Made by a program: the position numbers and the translations under genes | Origin: Prolixibacteraceae bacterium | GTDB taxonomy: Bacteria; Bacteroidota; Bacteroidia; Bacteroidales; Prolixibacteraceae | Direction of reading: 5' to 3' | Assembly: GCA_019856515.1 (NCBI GenBank) | Contig: CP082230.1 | Span: 3,534,001 to 3,598,000 of the forward strand | DNA length: 64,000 nucleotides | Notes under the pieces: generated by a model | Databases searched by the model: none | Seen by the model: only the letters and a program-made list of their open reading frames with translations | What the model was told of the DNA's origin: nothing | Part shown: positions 35,555 to 46,046 of the stretch, piece after piece | How positions within the stretch are numbered: the first letter of the stretch is position 1 | Layout of the letters: every line of letters starts with the position of its first letter

Positions 35555-36604
35555 TTATATAATTAACATTGCATCTCCATATGTACCAAAACGATACTCT
35601 TCTTTAATTGCAACATTATATGCTTCCATCACGGCATCGTAACCACCAAATGCACTTACCATCATAAGTAGTGTACTTAGAGGTGTATGTAGATTGGAGA
35701 TCATGCTATTTGCCACTTGGAACTCATATGGAGGGAAGATGAATTTATTTGTCCATCCTTCATATGGCTTTAGGTGCCCTGTTGTCGACACGGAAGACTC
35801 CAGTGTTCTCATGACAGTGGTTCCTACAGCACATATCCTCTGCTTATTCTTCTTTGCATTGTTTACGACATCCACAGCTTTGTCTTCGATCCATATCTGT
35901 TCCGAATCCATCTTATGTTTTGTAAGGTCCTCTACATCCACAGTACGGAAGTTTCCTAAACCTACATGTAATGTCACCTCAGCAAAATCAATACCTTTAA
36001 TCTCAAGGCGCTTCATTAGCTCTCTACTAAAGTGTAGACCTGCTGTTGGAGCAGCAACGGCACCTTCATTCTTAGCATAAATAGTTTGATATCTCTCGGC
36101 ATCATCGTCTTCTACTGGGCGCCCGATAATCTTAGGTAGAGGTGTCTCTCCCAAGTTATAAAGTGCCTCTTTAAACTCGTCATAAGGACCATCATAAAGA
36201 AAGCGAAGTGTTCTACCGCGAGATGTTGTATTGTCGATTACTTCCGCCACCATCGCATCATCATCACCGAAATACAGTTTATTTCCGATACGAATCTTTC
36301 TAGCAGGATCCACAAGTACATCCCAAAGTCTTTGCTCCCTATTCAGTTCTCTCAATAGGAAAACCTCAATTTGTGCTCCTGTTTTTTCTTTATTACCATA
36401 AAGGCGTGCTGGAAACACTTTCGTGTTATTAAAAACCATCACATCTTTGTTGTCAAAGTAATCAAGTACATCCTTGAATACTTTATGCTCAATTTTACCA
36501 CTTTCTCTATCCAAAACAAGAAGACGTGATTCGTCTCTGTTATAAGAAGGATGAGTTGCAACTAATTCTGGAGGTAAATTGTATTTAAATTTTGACAGCT
36601 TCAT
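35555..36604 (-). CDS. queA: S-adenosylmethionine:tRNA ribosyltransferase-isomerase
   Basis: 349 residues. QueA moves the ribosyl part of S-adenosylmethionine to 7-aminomethyl-7-deazaguanine in tRNA, the penultimate step of queuosine synthesis. Motifs include [53 protein letters not shown] and FIFPPYEF. It is the last gene of the operon, 39 bases after truB. Confidence 0.95.
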   Translation of the reverse strand: MKLSKFKYNLPPELVATHPSYNRDESRLLVLDRESGKIEHKVFKDVLDYFDNKDVMVFNNTKVFPARLYGNKEKTGAQIEVFLLRELNREQRLWDVLVDPARKIRIGNKLYFGDDDAMVAEVIDNTTSRGRTLRFLYDGPYDEFKEALYNLGETPLPKIIGRPVEDDDAERYQTIYAKNEGAVAAPTAGLHFSRELMKRLEIKGIDFAEVTLHVGLGNFRTVDVEDLTKHKMDSEQIWIEDKAVDVVNNAKKNKQRICAVGTTVMRTLESSVSTTGHLKPYEGWTNKFIFPPYEFQVANSMISNLHTPLSTLLMMVSAFGGYDAVMEAYNVAIKEEYRFGTYGDAMLII

Positions 36605-36643
36605 AGAAGACTCTATTTTTATTATGCGTAACGAATTCCTAAC

Positions 36644-37369
36644 TTATTTCTCTTCTTTCTTTGCTTGTATTGCTTCGTCTAAGAAACTACAGAAATCCTC
36701 GATAGTATAAGCTTGGTCTACCTTAAAATCCCCAACACGTGTTCTACGTAATCCTGTGAGGTAGGCGCCACTTTCAAGGGCTTCTCCGAAATCTCTTGCA
36801 AGAGAACGAATATATGTTCCTTTACCACAAACAACACGCAAAGAGAGATGTTGTTCTTTAAACTCTAGGACTTCGATCTCTTTAATCGTTATTTTTTTCG
36901 ATCTCAACTCGATCTCTTCTCCTTTTCGGGCCAAGTCATAAGCACGACGACCATTAACTTTTACAGCAGAAAAGATGGGTGGAACCTGATCTATCTCTCC
37001 GATAAATTGTGGTAACACCTTGTCAATAATTTCTCTATTGATATGTTGATAAGGATATTCTGCATCTTCTTCGGACTCCACATCGAAAGATGGCGTAGTT
37101 GCTCCTAGCTTTAGCTCTGCAATATACTCTTTCTCTGTACCTTGAATCTGCTCTATCTTCTTAGTGGCTTTACCTGTGCAAAGAACCATTAATCCTGTTG
37201 CCATAGGATCTAACGTTCCTGCATGCCCCACTTTCAACTTCTTCACACCTAAGTAGCGACAAATCTTATGTCTGACTTTCCCTACCACATTAAATGATGT
37301 CCACTCTAGTGGCTTATCAAAAGCCAACACTTCACCATCTTTAAAATCAAATGAATCCAACTCTCTCAC
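36644..37369 (-). CDS. truB: tRNA pseudouridine-55 synthase
   Basis: 241 residues. It has DKPLEWTSFNVVGKVR, the catalytic Asp motif GHAGTLDPMATGLMV, and PPIFSAVKVNGRRAYDLAR, all typical of TruB. It makes pseudouridine 55 in the T-loop of tRNAs. Part of the conserved Bacteroidota uppP-truB-queA run, 54 bases after uppP. Confidence 0.96.
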   Translation of the reverse strand: MRELDSFDFKDGEVLAFDKPLEWTSFNVVGKVRHKICRYLGVKKLKVGHAGTLDPMATGLMVLCTGKATKKIEQIQGTEKEYIAELKLGATTPSFDVESEEDAEYPYQHINREIIDKVLPQFIGEIDQVPPIFSAVKVNGRRAYDLARKGEEIELRSKKITIKEIEVLEFKEQHLSLRVVCGKGTYIRSLARDFGEALESGAYLTGLRRTRVGDFKVDQAYTIEDFCSFLDEAIQAKKEEK

Positions 37370-37423
37370 TCGTCTTTTTATCCTATCTTTAAATGAATTT
37401 TATCAAAAATAAACGTTTGAAAA

Positions 37424-38209
37424 TCAGCCTACAAAGATAGAAATTAATCCGACAACTGCACAATAAATTGCGAAATATATCAGCTTCCCTCTTTTGACTA
37501 TATTGATCATCCATTTACATGCTAGAAGCCCAGATAAGAAGGCCGTTACAAACCCTGTCATCAAAACAGTTACAGACACCGAGGGTGCTGATGTAAGGTC
37601 TCCACCTACTACTTCTAATAGGTTTGCGCCAATAATTGGTGCCAGTACCATTAAGAATGAAAATTTTGCTACCGAATCTTTTTTATCTCCCAGAAGTAGT
37701 CCTGTAGCAATGGTCGATCCAGAACGTGAAATCCCTGGTACAACAGCCATGGCTTGTGCAATACCAATAATGATTGCATCTTTAAAACCCACTTCTCTAT
37801 CGTTCTTCCTTTTAAAGAAATAGGTAAACGACAGCAAACATGCGGTGAGTAGTAACATACATCCAACAAACACAATATTGCCATCAAATAGTGCCTCAAT
37901 TTGATCTTTAAAAAGCACTCCTGCTACACCGATTGGGATCATAGACACAATCAGCTTTGCAATATATTGGGTCTCTTCATTCCACTGAAATGAAAAGATT
38001 GCCTTAATAAGACTCCAAATGTCTTTACGGAATACAACGATAGTACTCAACACGGTTGCGCCATGCACCACAATAGTAAAGAGTAGATTGTTCTCCTCTT
38101 CAATACCTAAAAAGTGGCTACCTAATGCAAGGTGTCCACTTGAGCTTACAGGTAGAAATTCTGTTAAGCCTTGAAGTAGTCCTAACAGAAATGCTTGTAA
38201 ATGATCCAT
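37424..38209 (-). CDS. uppP: Undecaprenyl-diphosphatase
   Basis: 261 residues, polytopic. The N-terminal motif LLQGLTEFLPVSSSGHLALG and the second motif VVPGISRSGSTIATGLLLG are the two active-site regions of the BacA/UppP family. It regenerates the lipid carrier undecaprenyl phosphate for peptidoglycan and surface glycans at the inner membrane. It starts 12 bases after the DUF3098 gene. Confidence 0.96.
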   Translation of the reverse strand: MDHLQAFLLGLLQGLTEFLPVSSSGHLALGSHFLGIEEENNLLFTIVVHGATVLSTIVVFRKDIWSLIKAIFSFQWNEETQYIAKLIVSMIPIGVAGVLFKDQIEALFDGNIVFVGCMLLLTACLLSFTYFFKRKNDREVGFKDAIIIGIAQAMAVVPGISRSGSTIATGLLLGDKKDSVAKFSFLMVLAPIIGANLLEVVGGDLTSAPSVSVTVLMTGFVTAFLSGLLACKWMINIVKRGKLIYFAIYCAVVGLISIFVG

Positions 38210-38221
38210 TCTATATTGTTA

Positions 38222-38461
38222 TTATTTGTTCTTCGGTTTATACATGATGGCAAAGATTTCAAAAAGAAACCCAAACAAAACCACCACTGGAGCCAATGTG
38301 ATTCTACGGAAACTAAAGATCGATTCATCAAACACATTCGGATCTTCTGAACCGCCACCACTCATTAAAATAAAGCCTAGTACAATAATACCAATGCCAA
38401 TAATTAATAGTTTATAATTTGCTGGTTCTAAAGCAAACTTGTTACTGTTCTGATCTTTCAT
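38222..38461 (-). CDS. DUF3098-family small membrane protein
   Basis: 79 residues with two membrane segments (about 15-33 and 53-71). FALEPANYKLLIIGIGIIVLG and FSFRRITLAPVVVLFGF are DUF3098 features. In Bacteroidota it lies between ftsX and uppP, as here, with 12-base gaps on both sides. A role in division or envelope growth is inferred from position only. Confidence 0.9.
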   Translation of the reverse strand: MKDQNSNKFALEPANYKLLIIGIGIIVLGFILMSGGGSEDPNVFDESIFSFRRITLAPVVVLFGFLFEIFAIMYKPKNK

Positions 38462-38473
38462 TCTTTATGTTAT

Positions 38474-39352
38474 TTAAAAATAAACTTCATTCTCATTCAC
38501 TCTCATAAAAGCGTAAAGCTTTGCTCTGGTCGTAATCAGTGATAAACCAATACCCACAGTATATATTCCCATAAGCAGTATAACTTTCTCTATCACTGTA
38601 CCTAAATCCAAAGAGGTATAAAGGTATTTATGCACCCCCCCTATAAAAATAGATAACAGAATAAGTGAGATCGTCGAGCCAATAAACCCAATCCAGAAAG
38701 CCTCTGACATAAATGGTTTTCGTATAAAAGAACTAGAAGCTCCAACTAACCTCATGTTTTTTATCAAGGCCTTTTTGCTATCCAATGAGTTTTGTATGGT
38801 GCTTCTCATTAGAGAGATAAACACAATGACAAATATGGCCATGACCACCAAAGAGAGAAAATATAGATTCTTTAGATTGCTCCTTATCGAGTCGAGCATA
38901 TCTTCTTTATAATGAATCTTCTGCACAAAAGAGTAGCCTTCCAGCTGCTCCTTCAGTGACTCAATATCTCCTTTTCGTGCAAATTTAGCCGTCAGTGAAA
39001 CATCCACCATCCTTTTCATGGGATTGTAGCCAATCACATCAAACGCATCATTTCCAAAAGTACTCTTAATACTCTCGGCAGCTCTCTCTCTTGAGATAAT
39101 CTCGGCAGAGTTGATCGTCTCCATATTTTGCCAATCCGCGACCGTCTCCTCTAGCTGATCGTCTGGGATATCATCAGAAATAAGTAAAGTCATACCAATA
39201 CTCTCATACACATCTTTTGAAGCCTGTACTGCATTAAAATAGATTACAGCAATTAACCCCAAAAGAAAAAGTATCAAACTATGACTACTAATTACAGACA
39301 AATAGTCTCTGTAGTTCTTTCGTATTCCGCTTTTGCAACGACCTCTTCCCAT
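38474..39352 (-). CDS. ftsX: Cell-division permease FtsX
   Basis: 292 residues. Layout is that of FtsX: one membrane segment (about 25-45), an extracytoplasmic domain with GMTLLISDDIPDDQ and INSAEIISRERA, then three membrane segments. FtsX with the ATPase FtsE controls peptidoglycan hydrolysis at the septum; ftsE is not in this window. The start is the base next to the yfhO stop (no gap), which shows tight coupling. Confidence 0.9.
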   Translation of the reverse strand: MGRGRCKSGIRKNYRDYLSVISSHSLILFLLGLIAVIYFNAVQASKDVYESIGMTLLISDDIPDDQLEETVADWQNMETINSAEIISRERAAESIKSTFGNDAFDVIGYNPMKRMVDVSLTAKFARKGDIESLKEQLEGYSFVQKIHYKEDMLDSIRSNLKNLYFLSLVVMAIFVIVFISLMRSTIQNSLDSKKALIKNMRLVGASSSFIRKPFMSEAFWIGFIGSTISLILLSIFIGGVHKYLYTSLDLGTVIEKVILLMGIYTVGIGLSLITTRAKLYAFMRVNENEVYF

Positions 39353-41848
39353 CTACGCTTCCGTCTTCTTTTTATTCTCTTTACAACCATACACAATCAT
39401 TCCTGCCAACGACAGTAAAAGTAAGATGGAGCTAATCAAAGAGATTACTTCTCCCTTTTCATAGGTCGAAGGAACAAACTTAAATTGAACTGAACGTGTT
39501 CCTTTTCCAATCTTCAATGCTCTCAATAGGTAATCCACACGATAGATATCTACCTCTTTATTGTCCACATAGGCTCTCCACCCTTTAGGATAATATATCT
39601 CAGAGAATACCACCAAACGATCCGCATCACAATGTACTTCATAGGTGAGCTCATTCGGATCATATTTAGTCATGGTCACCTTCTCTTTCTCCGAAAGAGG
39701 AAGGTTGGATAGTTTACCTAATGTTTTCTTTGTAGCCTCATTCATTACGGCGACATGAGACAGTTTGCTTTGCCCTAAAGCAGCCATCTCCATATTGTCA
39801 TCTTTAACCCCTTTAACTTGGTCTACAACCCATCCATTACCATACGCCGAGCCATTTGTTAATGGTGCAGCCTTAGGGTTATAGATAAGATATTTTGCAT
39901 TCAACATATTCAACACAGGAGTTTGATCGAAGAGCTTTGAAACATCGGCCTCTGATTTTATCTTACCAAATCCTGCCTGTAGTGCTTGAATCTCTTTTGA
40001 AAGCTGATGTTCAATAAGATCTTGATATCTTCTCATCTTGGCACCATGATAACCCCCAATAGAGTTGTGGAAGAAAGAGGTGCTAGCATCGTTAAAGGTG
40101 CTTACTGATAAGTTTAATACACGATAATCTAATGATTTATCTTGAAGAATAATCTTATCTGCCTTAGATGGAGTATATGGATTTTCAACCCTTTTTTTGC
40201 TTACAAAATTACTGTCATTTAGATATTTCTTGTCTTGTGGCCACATATCGATCAAGACTAGTGCAGCCCAAAGAACTACTGCCCATTGCCCTTTAATCTT
40301 CTGTTTCCATACAGCCCATATTCCTGCCGCCGAAACCAACACAAAGAACAGACTACGGAGGGCATCCATTCTTACGATACTCCTTCGATCATCTTGAAGG
40401 GCTTGAATCCAGTTTGCTGGCCATCCTGCCTGTCTCAATTGTCCATCCACACTCCCTACGAAGTTTCCAGAGATACTTGGAATCACCACCAAAAGAAGAC
40501 ATAAGCCGCCTAGAATACCGACGCTATATTTTAATGCTTTCTCTATCTCTCCATCTTTATAATCTCTTTTTGTCACCTTCCAAATCGCAAAGGTACCCAA
40601 CATGGCCATCGCTAGATTTTGAATAATAACAATGTTCTTCACATCCCTAAACTTATTATACATAGGGAAATAATTGACCATGAAATCACTCAGAAGTGAG
40701 AAATTCTTTCCTAGCGAAAGAAGAAATGCAATAAAGATAGTGATCGTTAACCACCACTTGATACGTCCTTTCACAAAGAACATCCCGAAAAATGCCAAGA
40801 AGCAAAGTACGGCCCCAAAATAAAATGGTCCACTAACAATAGGTTGACTACCCCAATACAGAGGAATGTTACGACAAATCTGCTTTGCTTGACCAGCTCC
40901 ATGTTGTTTGGCAATGGCTTGATACAAATGGCTATCTTTATCCAACGGTTCGCTCATTCCACCTCCCTTAAGCCTAGGAATAAATGCCGTAAAAGATTCT
41001 CCTACATCATAGCTGTAATCAAAAATGTAACTCTTGTCGAGTCCCTCTTTTCTCGTTTTATCCTCTGTCTGTAACGTCGATTTTCCACGTATAGAGAAAG
41101 GACTATATTCATATGTGGATGCAAGATTTGAACTGTTGGCCAATACAGCCAATACCGCGAAAACAGTCAATGCCCCAATATTTTTAAAATAATCGACCAG
41201 TTTATGATCTTTAAAATGGTAGTATAACTCAACCAATCCATAAACCACCACCATCAAGAAAAGATAGTAGGTCATTTGTGGATGTCCTGCTCTTAGCTCT
41301 AGACCTAATGCGACGCCAAGAATTGCAGCGCCCAACCATCGTTTGCCCTTAAAGGTGAGTAGTATACCCGCAAGAACAGGTGCCATATAGGAGATAGCCA
41401 AAGCTTTGGTGTTGTGACCTGCTCCTAAAATAATGAAATAGAAGGAGGAGAAACCAAAGGCCAAACTGGCCACCAAGCTCACCCATGGAGAGAGACCACA
41501 GACCATCATCAAAAAGAAAAACCCAACAAAAGTCAAGAACACACTACTTCCTGGAACGGGGCCTACACGAAGCACATCGTCAATGACAGAAAGCTTATTT
41601 CCGTAATATCTTGCGCCACTCAAGTAAGAGGGCATCCCTCCAAACATTCGGTTCGTCCAAAGTGCCTCTTGGTCATGTGTCACACGATAAGATCGAATTT
41701 CGGAAGACATTCCCATATAGGTGTCATGATCATGCTGCTGTAACGCTTTCCCTGCGATTAACGGAGAGAAGTAAGTGTAGGTTACAACTAGAAATATAGC
41801 AAGGATACCTACGATGGTTCCCACTTTTTTCCATTGGATATCTTTCAT
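39353..41848 (-). CDS. YfhO-family membrane protein
   Basis: 831 residues from ATG 41848; a longer frame to 41905 would begin upstream of the -7 box. About 12 membrane segments are followed by a soluble region, then a final segment near the C-terminus. YfhO proteins belong to the GT-C-like superfamily and in Bacillus assist lipoteichoic acid glycosylation; the Bacteroidota members are uncharacterised. It heads the ftsX-uppP-truB-queA operon. Confidence 0.88.
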   Translation of the reverse strand: MKDIQWKKVGTIVGILAIFLVVTYTYFSPLIAGKALQQHDHDTYMGMSSEIRSYRVTHDQEALWTNRMFGGMPSYLSGARYYGNKLSVIDDVLRVGPVPGSSVFLTFVGFFFLMMVCGLSPWVSLVASLAFGFSSFYFIILGAGHNTKALAISYMAPVLAGILLTFKGKRWLGAAILGVALGLELRAGHPQMTYYLFLMVVVYGLVELYYHFKDHKLVDYFKNIGALTVFAVLAVLANSSNLASTYEYSPFSIRGKSTLQTEDKTRKEGLDKSYIFDYSYDVGESFTAFIPRLKGGGMSEPLDKDSHLYQAIAKQHGAGQAKQICRNIPLYWGSQPIVSGPFYFGAVLCFLAFFGMFFVKGRIKWWLTITIFIAFLLSLGKNFSLLSDFMVNYFPMYNKFRDVKNIVIIQNLAMAMLGTFAIWKVTKRDYKDGEIEKALKYSVGILGGLCLLLVVIPSISGNFVGSVDGQLRQAGWPANWIQALQDDRRSIVRMDALRSLFFVLVSAAGIWAVWKQKIKGQWAVVLWAALVLIDMWPQDKKYLNDSNFVSKKRVENPYTPSKADKIILQDKSLDYRVLNLSVSTFNDASTSFFHNSIGGYHGAKMRRYQDLIEHQLSKEIQALQAGFGKIKSEADVSKLFDQTPVLNMLNAKYLIYNPKAAPLTNGSAYGNGWVVDQVKGVKDDNMEMAALGQSKLSHVAVMNEATKKTLGKLSNLPLSEKEKVTMTKYDPNELTYEVHCDADRLVVFSEIYYPKGWRAYVDNKEVDIYRVDYLLRALKIGKGTRSVQFKFVPSTYEKGEVISLISSILLLLSLAGMIVYGCKENKKKTEA

Positions 41849-41877
41849 ATTGTTTGATTCAATAATAGTCTTACCAA

Positions 41878-41885
41878 CAAAAATA
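41878..41885 (-). promoter_or_regulatory. Candidate -7 box of the yfhO operon
   Basis: Reads TATTTTTG on the minus strand, 29 bases before ATG 41848. It matches TAnnTTTG; the -33 box is unclear. Confidence 0.5.
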
Positions 41886-41949
41886 ATCTTTTTATTATGG
41901 ATCACCGTGTTTCATAGGTCATTGTTTCGTATTTTTATGAAAAGCGTTC

Positions 41950-41957
41950 TACTTTTG
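41950..41957 (+). promoter_or_regulatory. Candidate -7 box of the flippase gene
   Basis: TACTTTTG matches TAnnTTTG. The leader to ATG 42060 would be about 95 bases. Confidence 0.45.
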
Positions 41958-42059
41958 CGAATCAAACTTATGATTCATATTCAAAAGAGAGTTAGATGTG
42001 AGCATAAAAATCGGTGGGCTTGTTTAAAATCATAACACCCTCCGACCAAGTGTATAATT

Positions 42060-43526
42060 ATGGGAATACTAGAAAAACAGACCATTAAGGGCTCCTTTTG
42101 GTCCTTTGTAGGCGCCTTTATCGCCTTCTTGAATGTTACTATTTTAATGCCACGACTGCTCTCTACCGAGCAGGTAGGATTGGTCAACGTATTGGTTGCT
42201 ATTGCCACCATCTGTGCCCAATTCTCCTCTTTAGGGTTCGATGCGGTCACCACACGAATGTTCCCATACTTTCGGTCCGAAAAAGAGAGACACCATGGCT
42301 ATCCTTTTCTTCTCTTGATGGTCTCTATCATCGGCTTTTTGCTTTGGTTTTCCCTAATGTTTGCAGGAGGTAAGGCGTTGGTCATCGCACAAAATGCAGA
42401 TAAATCCCCCATGCTAATTGATCATATGGGGTATATCATTCCTCTGGTTTTCTTCCTGCTGTTCTTCAATGCATTAGATGTTCTATATCGTCTACTCTAC
42501 AATGCCGTGATCGGAACTTTTATGAAAGAGGTGGTGGTGCGAATATTAAACCTACTACTCCTTGGAGTCTATTTCACTGGAGCCATTCCATTCGATACAT
42601 TCTTGACAGCGTATGTTGCGATATTGGGAGTGCCTCTGTTGGCTCTTCTATATCTGCTGGTCACCAAAGAGAAGATCTCTTTTCGCCCCAACTTCCACTT
42701 TATCACTCCTCGTCTGCGTAAAGAGATTGGCTATGTGGCCTTCTTTGGTATCGTATCTGGTTTTAGTGGTATTGCGATTGTCAACATCGATAAATATATG
42801 GTCTCTTCCTATCTAGGTCTAGAGCAGACTGGAATCTACTCGATTGCATTCTACTTTGGCACCATGGTGCTTCTACCTGCACGCGCACTTAAAAAAATTG
42901 GAGCTTCAGTCATCTCGGATGCTTGGCGCCACGACAATATTAAGCTCATCGAGGATACTTACAAGAAGAGTGCACTGTATCAACTTCTCATGGGGGCGGT
43001 GCTGTATGGTGGTATTGTGATCAACCTAGACAACATTCCAAACATATTGACCGAAAGTTATGCATCGGGAATGATCATCATCGCCATCATTGGTTTCTCA
43101 AATGTTTTAGAGATGGTTTCGGGTCAAGGAGCGACACTTCTTGCCACCTCACCAAAATATCGTACCCAAGCACTCTTTCAGTTTCTATTGATGCTCTTGG
43201 TAGTGGTCTCCAATATGCTTCTTATTCCTATATGGGGTACGGTAGGTGCCGCCATTGCAACTCTACTATCAAGTTTCACTATCTTGTTAGCTCGAGGAGT
43301 CTATATCTACCATCGCTGGCATATCCATCCATTTGGAATACAGATTACACGTCTAGCTATCGTATCCACTGTCGCAACGATATTGGCCTATCTTCTTCCT
43401 GAGAACATAGGAGGTTTCTGGTTTGTTGATATGGTCATTCGTTCTCTGTTTTTCCTTGTTCTGATGGGCTTAGGAAACTTCAAATTGTTGAAAGAGTGGG
43501 TCGACAACTACTTCTCCAAAGCTTGA
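42060..43526 (+). CDS. Polysaccharide flippase (MATE/Wzx-type)
   Basis: 488 residues with about 14 membrane segments and little soluble sequence. The N-terminus (TIKGSFWSFVGAFIAFLNVTIL, noted as a first amphipathic segment) and the region VSSYLGLEQTGIYSIAFYFG resemble O-antigen/teichuronic flippases of the MOP exporter superfamily. It would move lipid-linked glycans across the inner membrane. Its 3' end overlaps the convergent CDP-glycerol-type gene by 19 bases. Base composition is a little higher in GC than the neighbouring yfhO promoter region, not enough to call transfer. Confidence 0.85.
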   Translation: MGILEKQTIKGSFWSFVGAFIAFLNVTILMPRLLSTEQVGLVNVLVAIATICAQFSSLGFDAVTTRMFPYFRSEKERHHGYPFLLLMVSIIGFLLWFSLMFAGGKALVIAQNADKSPMLIDHMGYIIPLVFFLLFFNALDVLYRLLYNAVIGTFMKEVVVRILNLLLLGVYFTGAIPFDTFLTAYVAILGVPLLALLYLLVTKEKISFRPNFHFITPRLRKEIGYVAFFGIVSGFSGIAIVNIDKYMVSSYLGLEQTGIYSIAFYFGTMVLLPARALKKIGASVISDAWRHDNIKLIEDTYKKSALYQLLMGAVLYGGIVINLDNIPNILTESYASGMIIIAIIGFSNVLEMVSGQGATLLATSPKYRTQALFQFLLMLLVVVSNMLLIPIWGTVGAAIATLLSSFTILLARGVYIYHRWHIHPFGIQITRLAIVSTVATILAYLLPENIGGFWFVDMVIRSLFFLVLMGLGNFKLLKEWVDNYFSKA

Positions 43527-44746
43527 TAATGGTGACGGAATAACGATCTCTTTATCTCTGCAACTACCCTCAAAGAAGACTTGTTATCTTCAAATTGGTA
43601 GAATACATCCATCAGTTTATGTCTCTCTTCTGCATATTTAGTTGGATGATCTAATCCTTCTGCAAGTGCATCTAAGAATGACACTTCATCATACACTACA
43701 GCTCCAGGTGTCAACAGGTCGTAGTCCATGATGACACCCACTTGTGCGGCATAAATATCGTAGTCATAAGGTAGAAATACCATGGCACGATCCAGGGGTA
43801 AAAAGTCGGCAATCATGGCCGAAAAATCTGATATTAGAAGGTCGAACTGAGATAAGATCTCTACCACATCTGGCTCAAAATCTTGGTTTACCAAGCGAAA
43901 TGGTCCATCCATATCCAGCTGCGAAAAGAAGGCTTCGTTACGTCTTAGGTCCTCTTTATGTACTCTAAAATAGAGAATAGCATCATGATCTTCCAACCAC
44001 TTTTTGACCCTCTCCAAGTCATGATCTGCAAATGGAAAGAAGTGTGTTCTCCCGTAAGGTCGCCACGTGGGAGCATATAAAATAGCACGCTTGCTCCCTT
44101 TCTTGATATCTTTGGTGATCAGTTCAGGATGTTCCATTAAGGTGATCAAACGATCGTTGCGAGGCATTCCAGTAACCAATGCATTTTGCAAAGGAATAGC
44201 ATAAGCCTCAGCCAATAACTCGGCCTCTTGTGCTCCACTACAGATGCAGTAGGTATATTGTTGTAGCAGCAGGTGATTTCCATAGTGCTGATATTTGGGG
44301 ACTTTTCGAGCCGTCGCCTTCACTGGTATTCCATGGTCGATAAACAATACCTCTTGCCAACGTGGAGAGATAAAATAGGGAAAGAACTCCATGAAGCTGC
44401 TGCCATAAGAGAACGCAACATATGAAGAGCGTAGAAAGAAGCGCAAAGCTGCAAACGACTTCATCTTCATGACGCGATACCCCTCTTTCTGCATCACTTC
44501 TCGCACCCTATCGTGTTTCACAATAAAAGCGACCTCTAAATCTCTATCCGTAGTGATCACAGGAGCCAATGACTTGGTATTGTCAAAGAAATGTCCCTCG
44601 ATAACAAAGATCGAAACACGATTCTTCTTCTTTATAGAAAATATATGAAGCTTCATATACGCAATCCACATGATGGGACGCACGACTAGGATCTGTATCC
44701 AGTTTTTTATCTGTTTCCACAACGAAATACCTGCTTTTAGTTCCAT
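43508..44746 (-). CDS. CDP-glycerol glycerophosphotransferase-family protein
   Basis: 412 residues. The C-terminal half has the family pattern: YAPTWRPYGRTHFFPF, ILYFRVHKEDLRR, and FDLLISDFSAMIADFLPLDR with the conserved SDxSA. Members (TagB/TagF) add glycerol-phosphate units to teichoic acids in Gram-positives; in Bacteroidota they probably add a polyol phosphate to a surface glycan. It follows the GT4 gene by 4 bases on the same strand, so the two form an operon. Overlaps the flippase gene's 3' end by 19 bases. Confidence 0.85.
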   Translation of the reverse strand: MELKAGISLWKQIKNWIQILVVRPIMWIAYMKLHIFSIKKKNRVSIFVIEGHFFDNTKSLAPVITTDRDLEVAFIVKHDRVREVMQKEGYRVMKMKSFAALRFFLRSSYVAFSYGSSFMEFFPYFISPRWQEVLFIDHGIPVKATARKVPKYQHYGNHLLLQQYTYCICSGAQEAELLAEAYAIPLQNALVTGMPRNDRLITLMEHPELITKDIKKGSKRAILYAPTWRPYGRTHFFPFADHDLERVKKWLEDHDAILYFRVHKEDLRRNEAFFSQLDMDGPFRLVNQDFEPDVVEILSQFDLLISDFSAMIADFLPLDRAMVFLPYDYDIYAAQVGVIMDYDLLTPGAVVYDEVSFLDALAEGLDHPTKYAEERHKLMDVFYQFEDNKSSLRVVAEIKRSLFRHHYQALEK

Positions 44747-44750
44747 ATCT

Positions 44751-46046
44751 CTATCGACTAATATTATTCAACAATTCCGAAAGTTGTGCCATCTGGTTGG
44801 CTACATCGTAATCACTAACCTTTGGAGAGATCTCTTGAACCTCGCCACCTCTCCATCTCTTATAACACGATAAAACAAACTCCTTTATCTGATCATAAGC
44901 ATCGTAAGGAAGTGTCACACCTGCATCACACGAAGAGATGATACTTGCCACATCGCTATCCTGAGGCCCCAAACACAATATCGGATTGCCTGTGCGTAAA
45001 TTCTCGTATAGTTTACCAGGAATACGCCCCTTGACATTCTCAGCTTGATTGAGCGGAAGCAGTAGGATAGAGGCATTCTTATTATATTGAAGTGCCACCT
45101 TCTTATCCACATTTCCCGTATATTCGGTATATCTATCGAGACCTTTTTGGGTAATATACTCTTTCAAACCAATGTCTACGATGCCTGCAAAAAGAATCGA
45201 TAAGTTGGATGCAAAATCGTGGTCCTCTCTACAAAGGTCTGCTAAGACATCCACCAGAGTAATGGGAGCACGATCATAACCTAAAATACCAGCATGTACC
45301 AGTTGAAATCGGCTCTCTTCATGCTTTAAGTCAGCCAGCTCACTCTCTTCATAACCCAAAAGGAGCGGGGTGACATCCTTGGCACCAATCGTCTCTAAAT
45401 CTTTTGCCCAGCTTGGACTCGCAATGGTTATCGCATTGGCACTTTCAAACAACTGCTGTTCCATCTTGCGATGTTGCTTATCAGCCCATCCCGAAATCTT
45501 CAACATCTTATAATAATCCACTTGGGTCCATGGATCTTGAAAATCGACCAAGAGAGGAAGGTTGCATTGTTGACTGACACCAAGACCAATCATATTTGAC
45601 GAATGTGGAGGCCCTGTGGAGATAACCACATCCACAGGATGGTTCTCTAGATATTGTGTCAAACGATCTACCGAAGGCTTAATCCAATATTTACGAGCAT
45701 CAGGAATAAACAAATTGCCTCGAACCCATATCGAGAGTTGGTCTTTCCATGAGAACTTTTTATCTCTGACATAAACAGGATTCGAGCTATCTTCTTTCTT
45801 ACGTCCAGCAAACTTCTTAAAAAGCTTATAAGGCTCCCATATCTTTCCATAGATCACCTCAATGTCTGAGGGGATTTCCGTACTATAATCATAGCTAGGA
45901 TAAAAAGCCTCCTCTGCCGTATATACCACCACATCCCATCCCATCTTTTGGAGATGTTTGGCCATCATCAATGGCCTAAAAATAGCTACTCCACCACAGG
46001 GAGGCCAATAGTATGTGATCAGTAATACGCGTCTATTTTTTGTCAT
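44751..46046 (-). CDS. Glycosyltransferase, GT4-like (GT-B fold)
   Basis: 431 residues. The start is that of GT4 enzymes (LLITYYWPPCGGVAIFRPLM). The C-terminal domain has VHAGILGYDRAP, a central ATGNVDKKVALQYNKNASILLLPL-like stretch seen as YTGNVDKKVA and LLLPL, and GRIPGKLYENLRTGNPILCLG, the acceptor-to-donor switch region. It likely adds a sugar to a surface polysaccharide. First gene of the two-gene unit with the CDP-glycerol-type transferase. Confidence 0.87.
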   Translation of the reverse strand: MTKNRRVLLITYYWPPCGGVAIFRPLMMAKHLQKMGWDVVVYTAEEAFYPSYDYSTEIPSDIEVIYGKIWEPYKLFKKFAGRKKEDSSNPVYVRDKKFSWKDQLSIWVRGNLFIPDARKYWIKPSVDRLTQYLENHPVDVVISTGPPHSSNMIGLGVSQQCNLPLLVDFQDPWTQVDYYKMLKISGWADKQHRKMEQQLFESANAITIASPSWAKDLETIGAKDVTPLLLGYEESELADLKHEESRFQLVHAGILGYDRAPITLVDVLADLCREDHDFASNLSILFAGIVDIGLKEYITQKGLDRYTEYTGNVDKKVALQYNKNASILLLPLNQAENVKGRIPGKLYENLRTGNPILCLGPQDSDVASIISSCDAGVTLPYDAYDQIKEFVLSCYKRWRGGEVQEISPKVSDYDVANQMAQLSELLNNISR

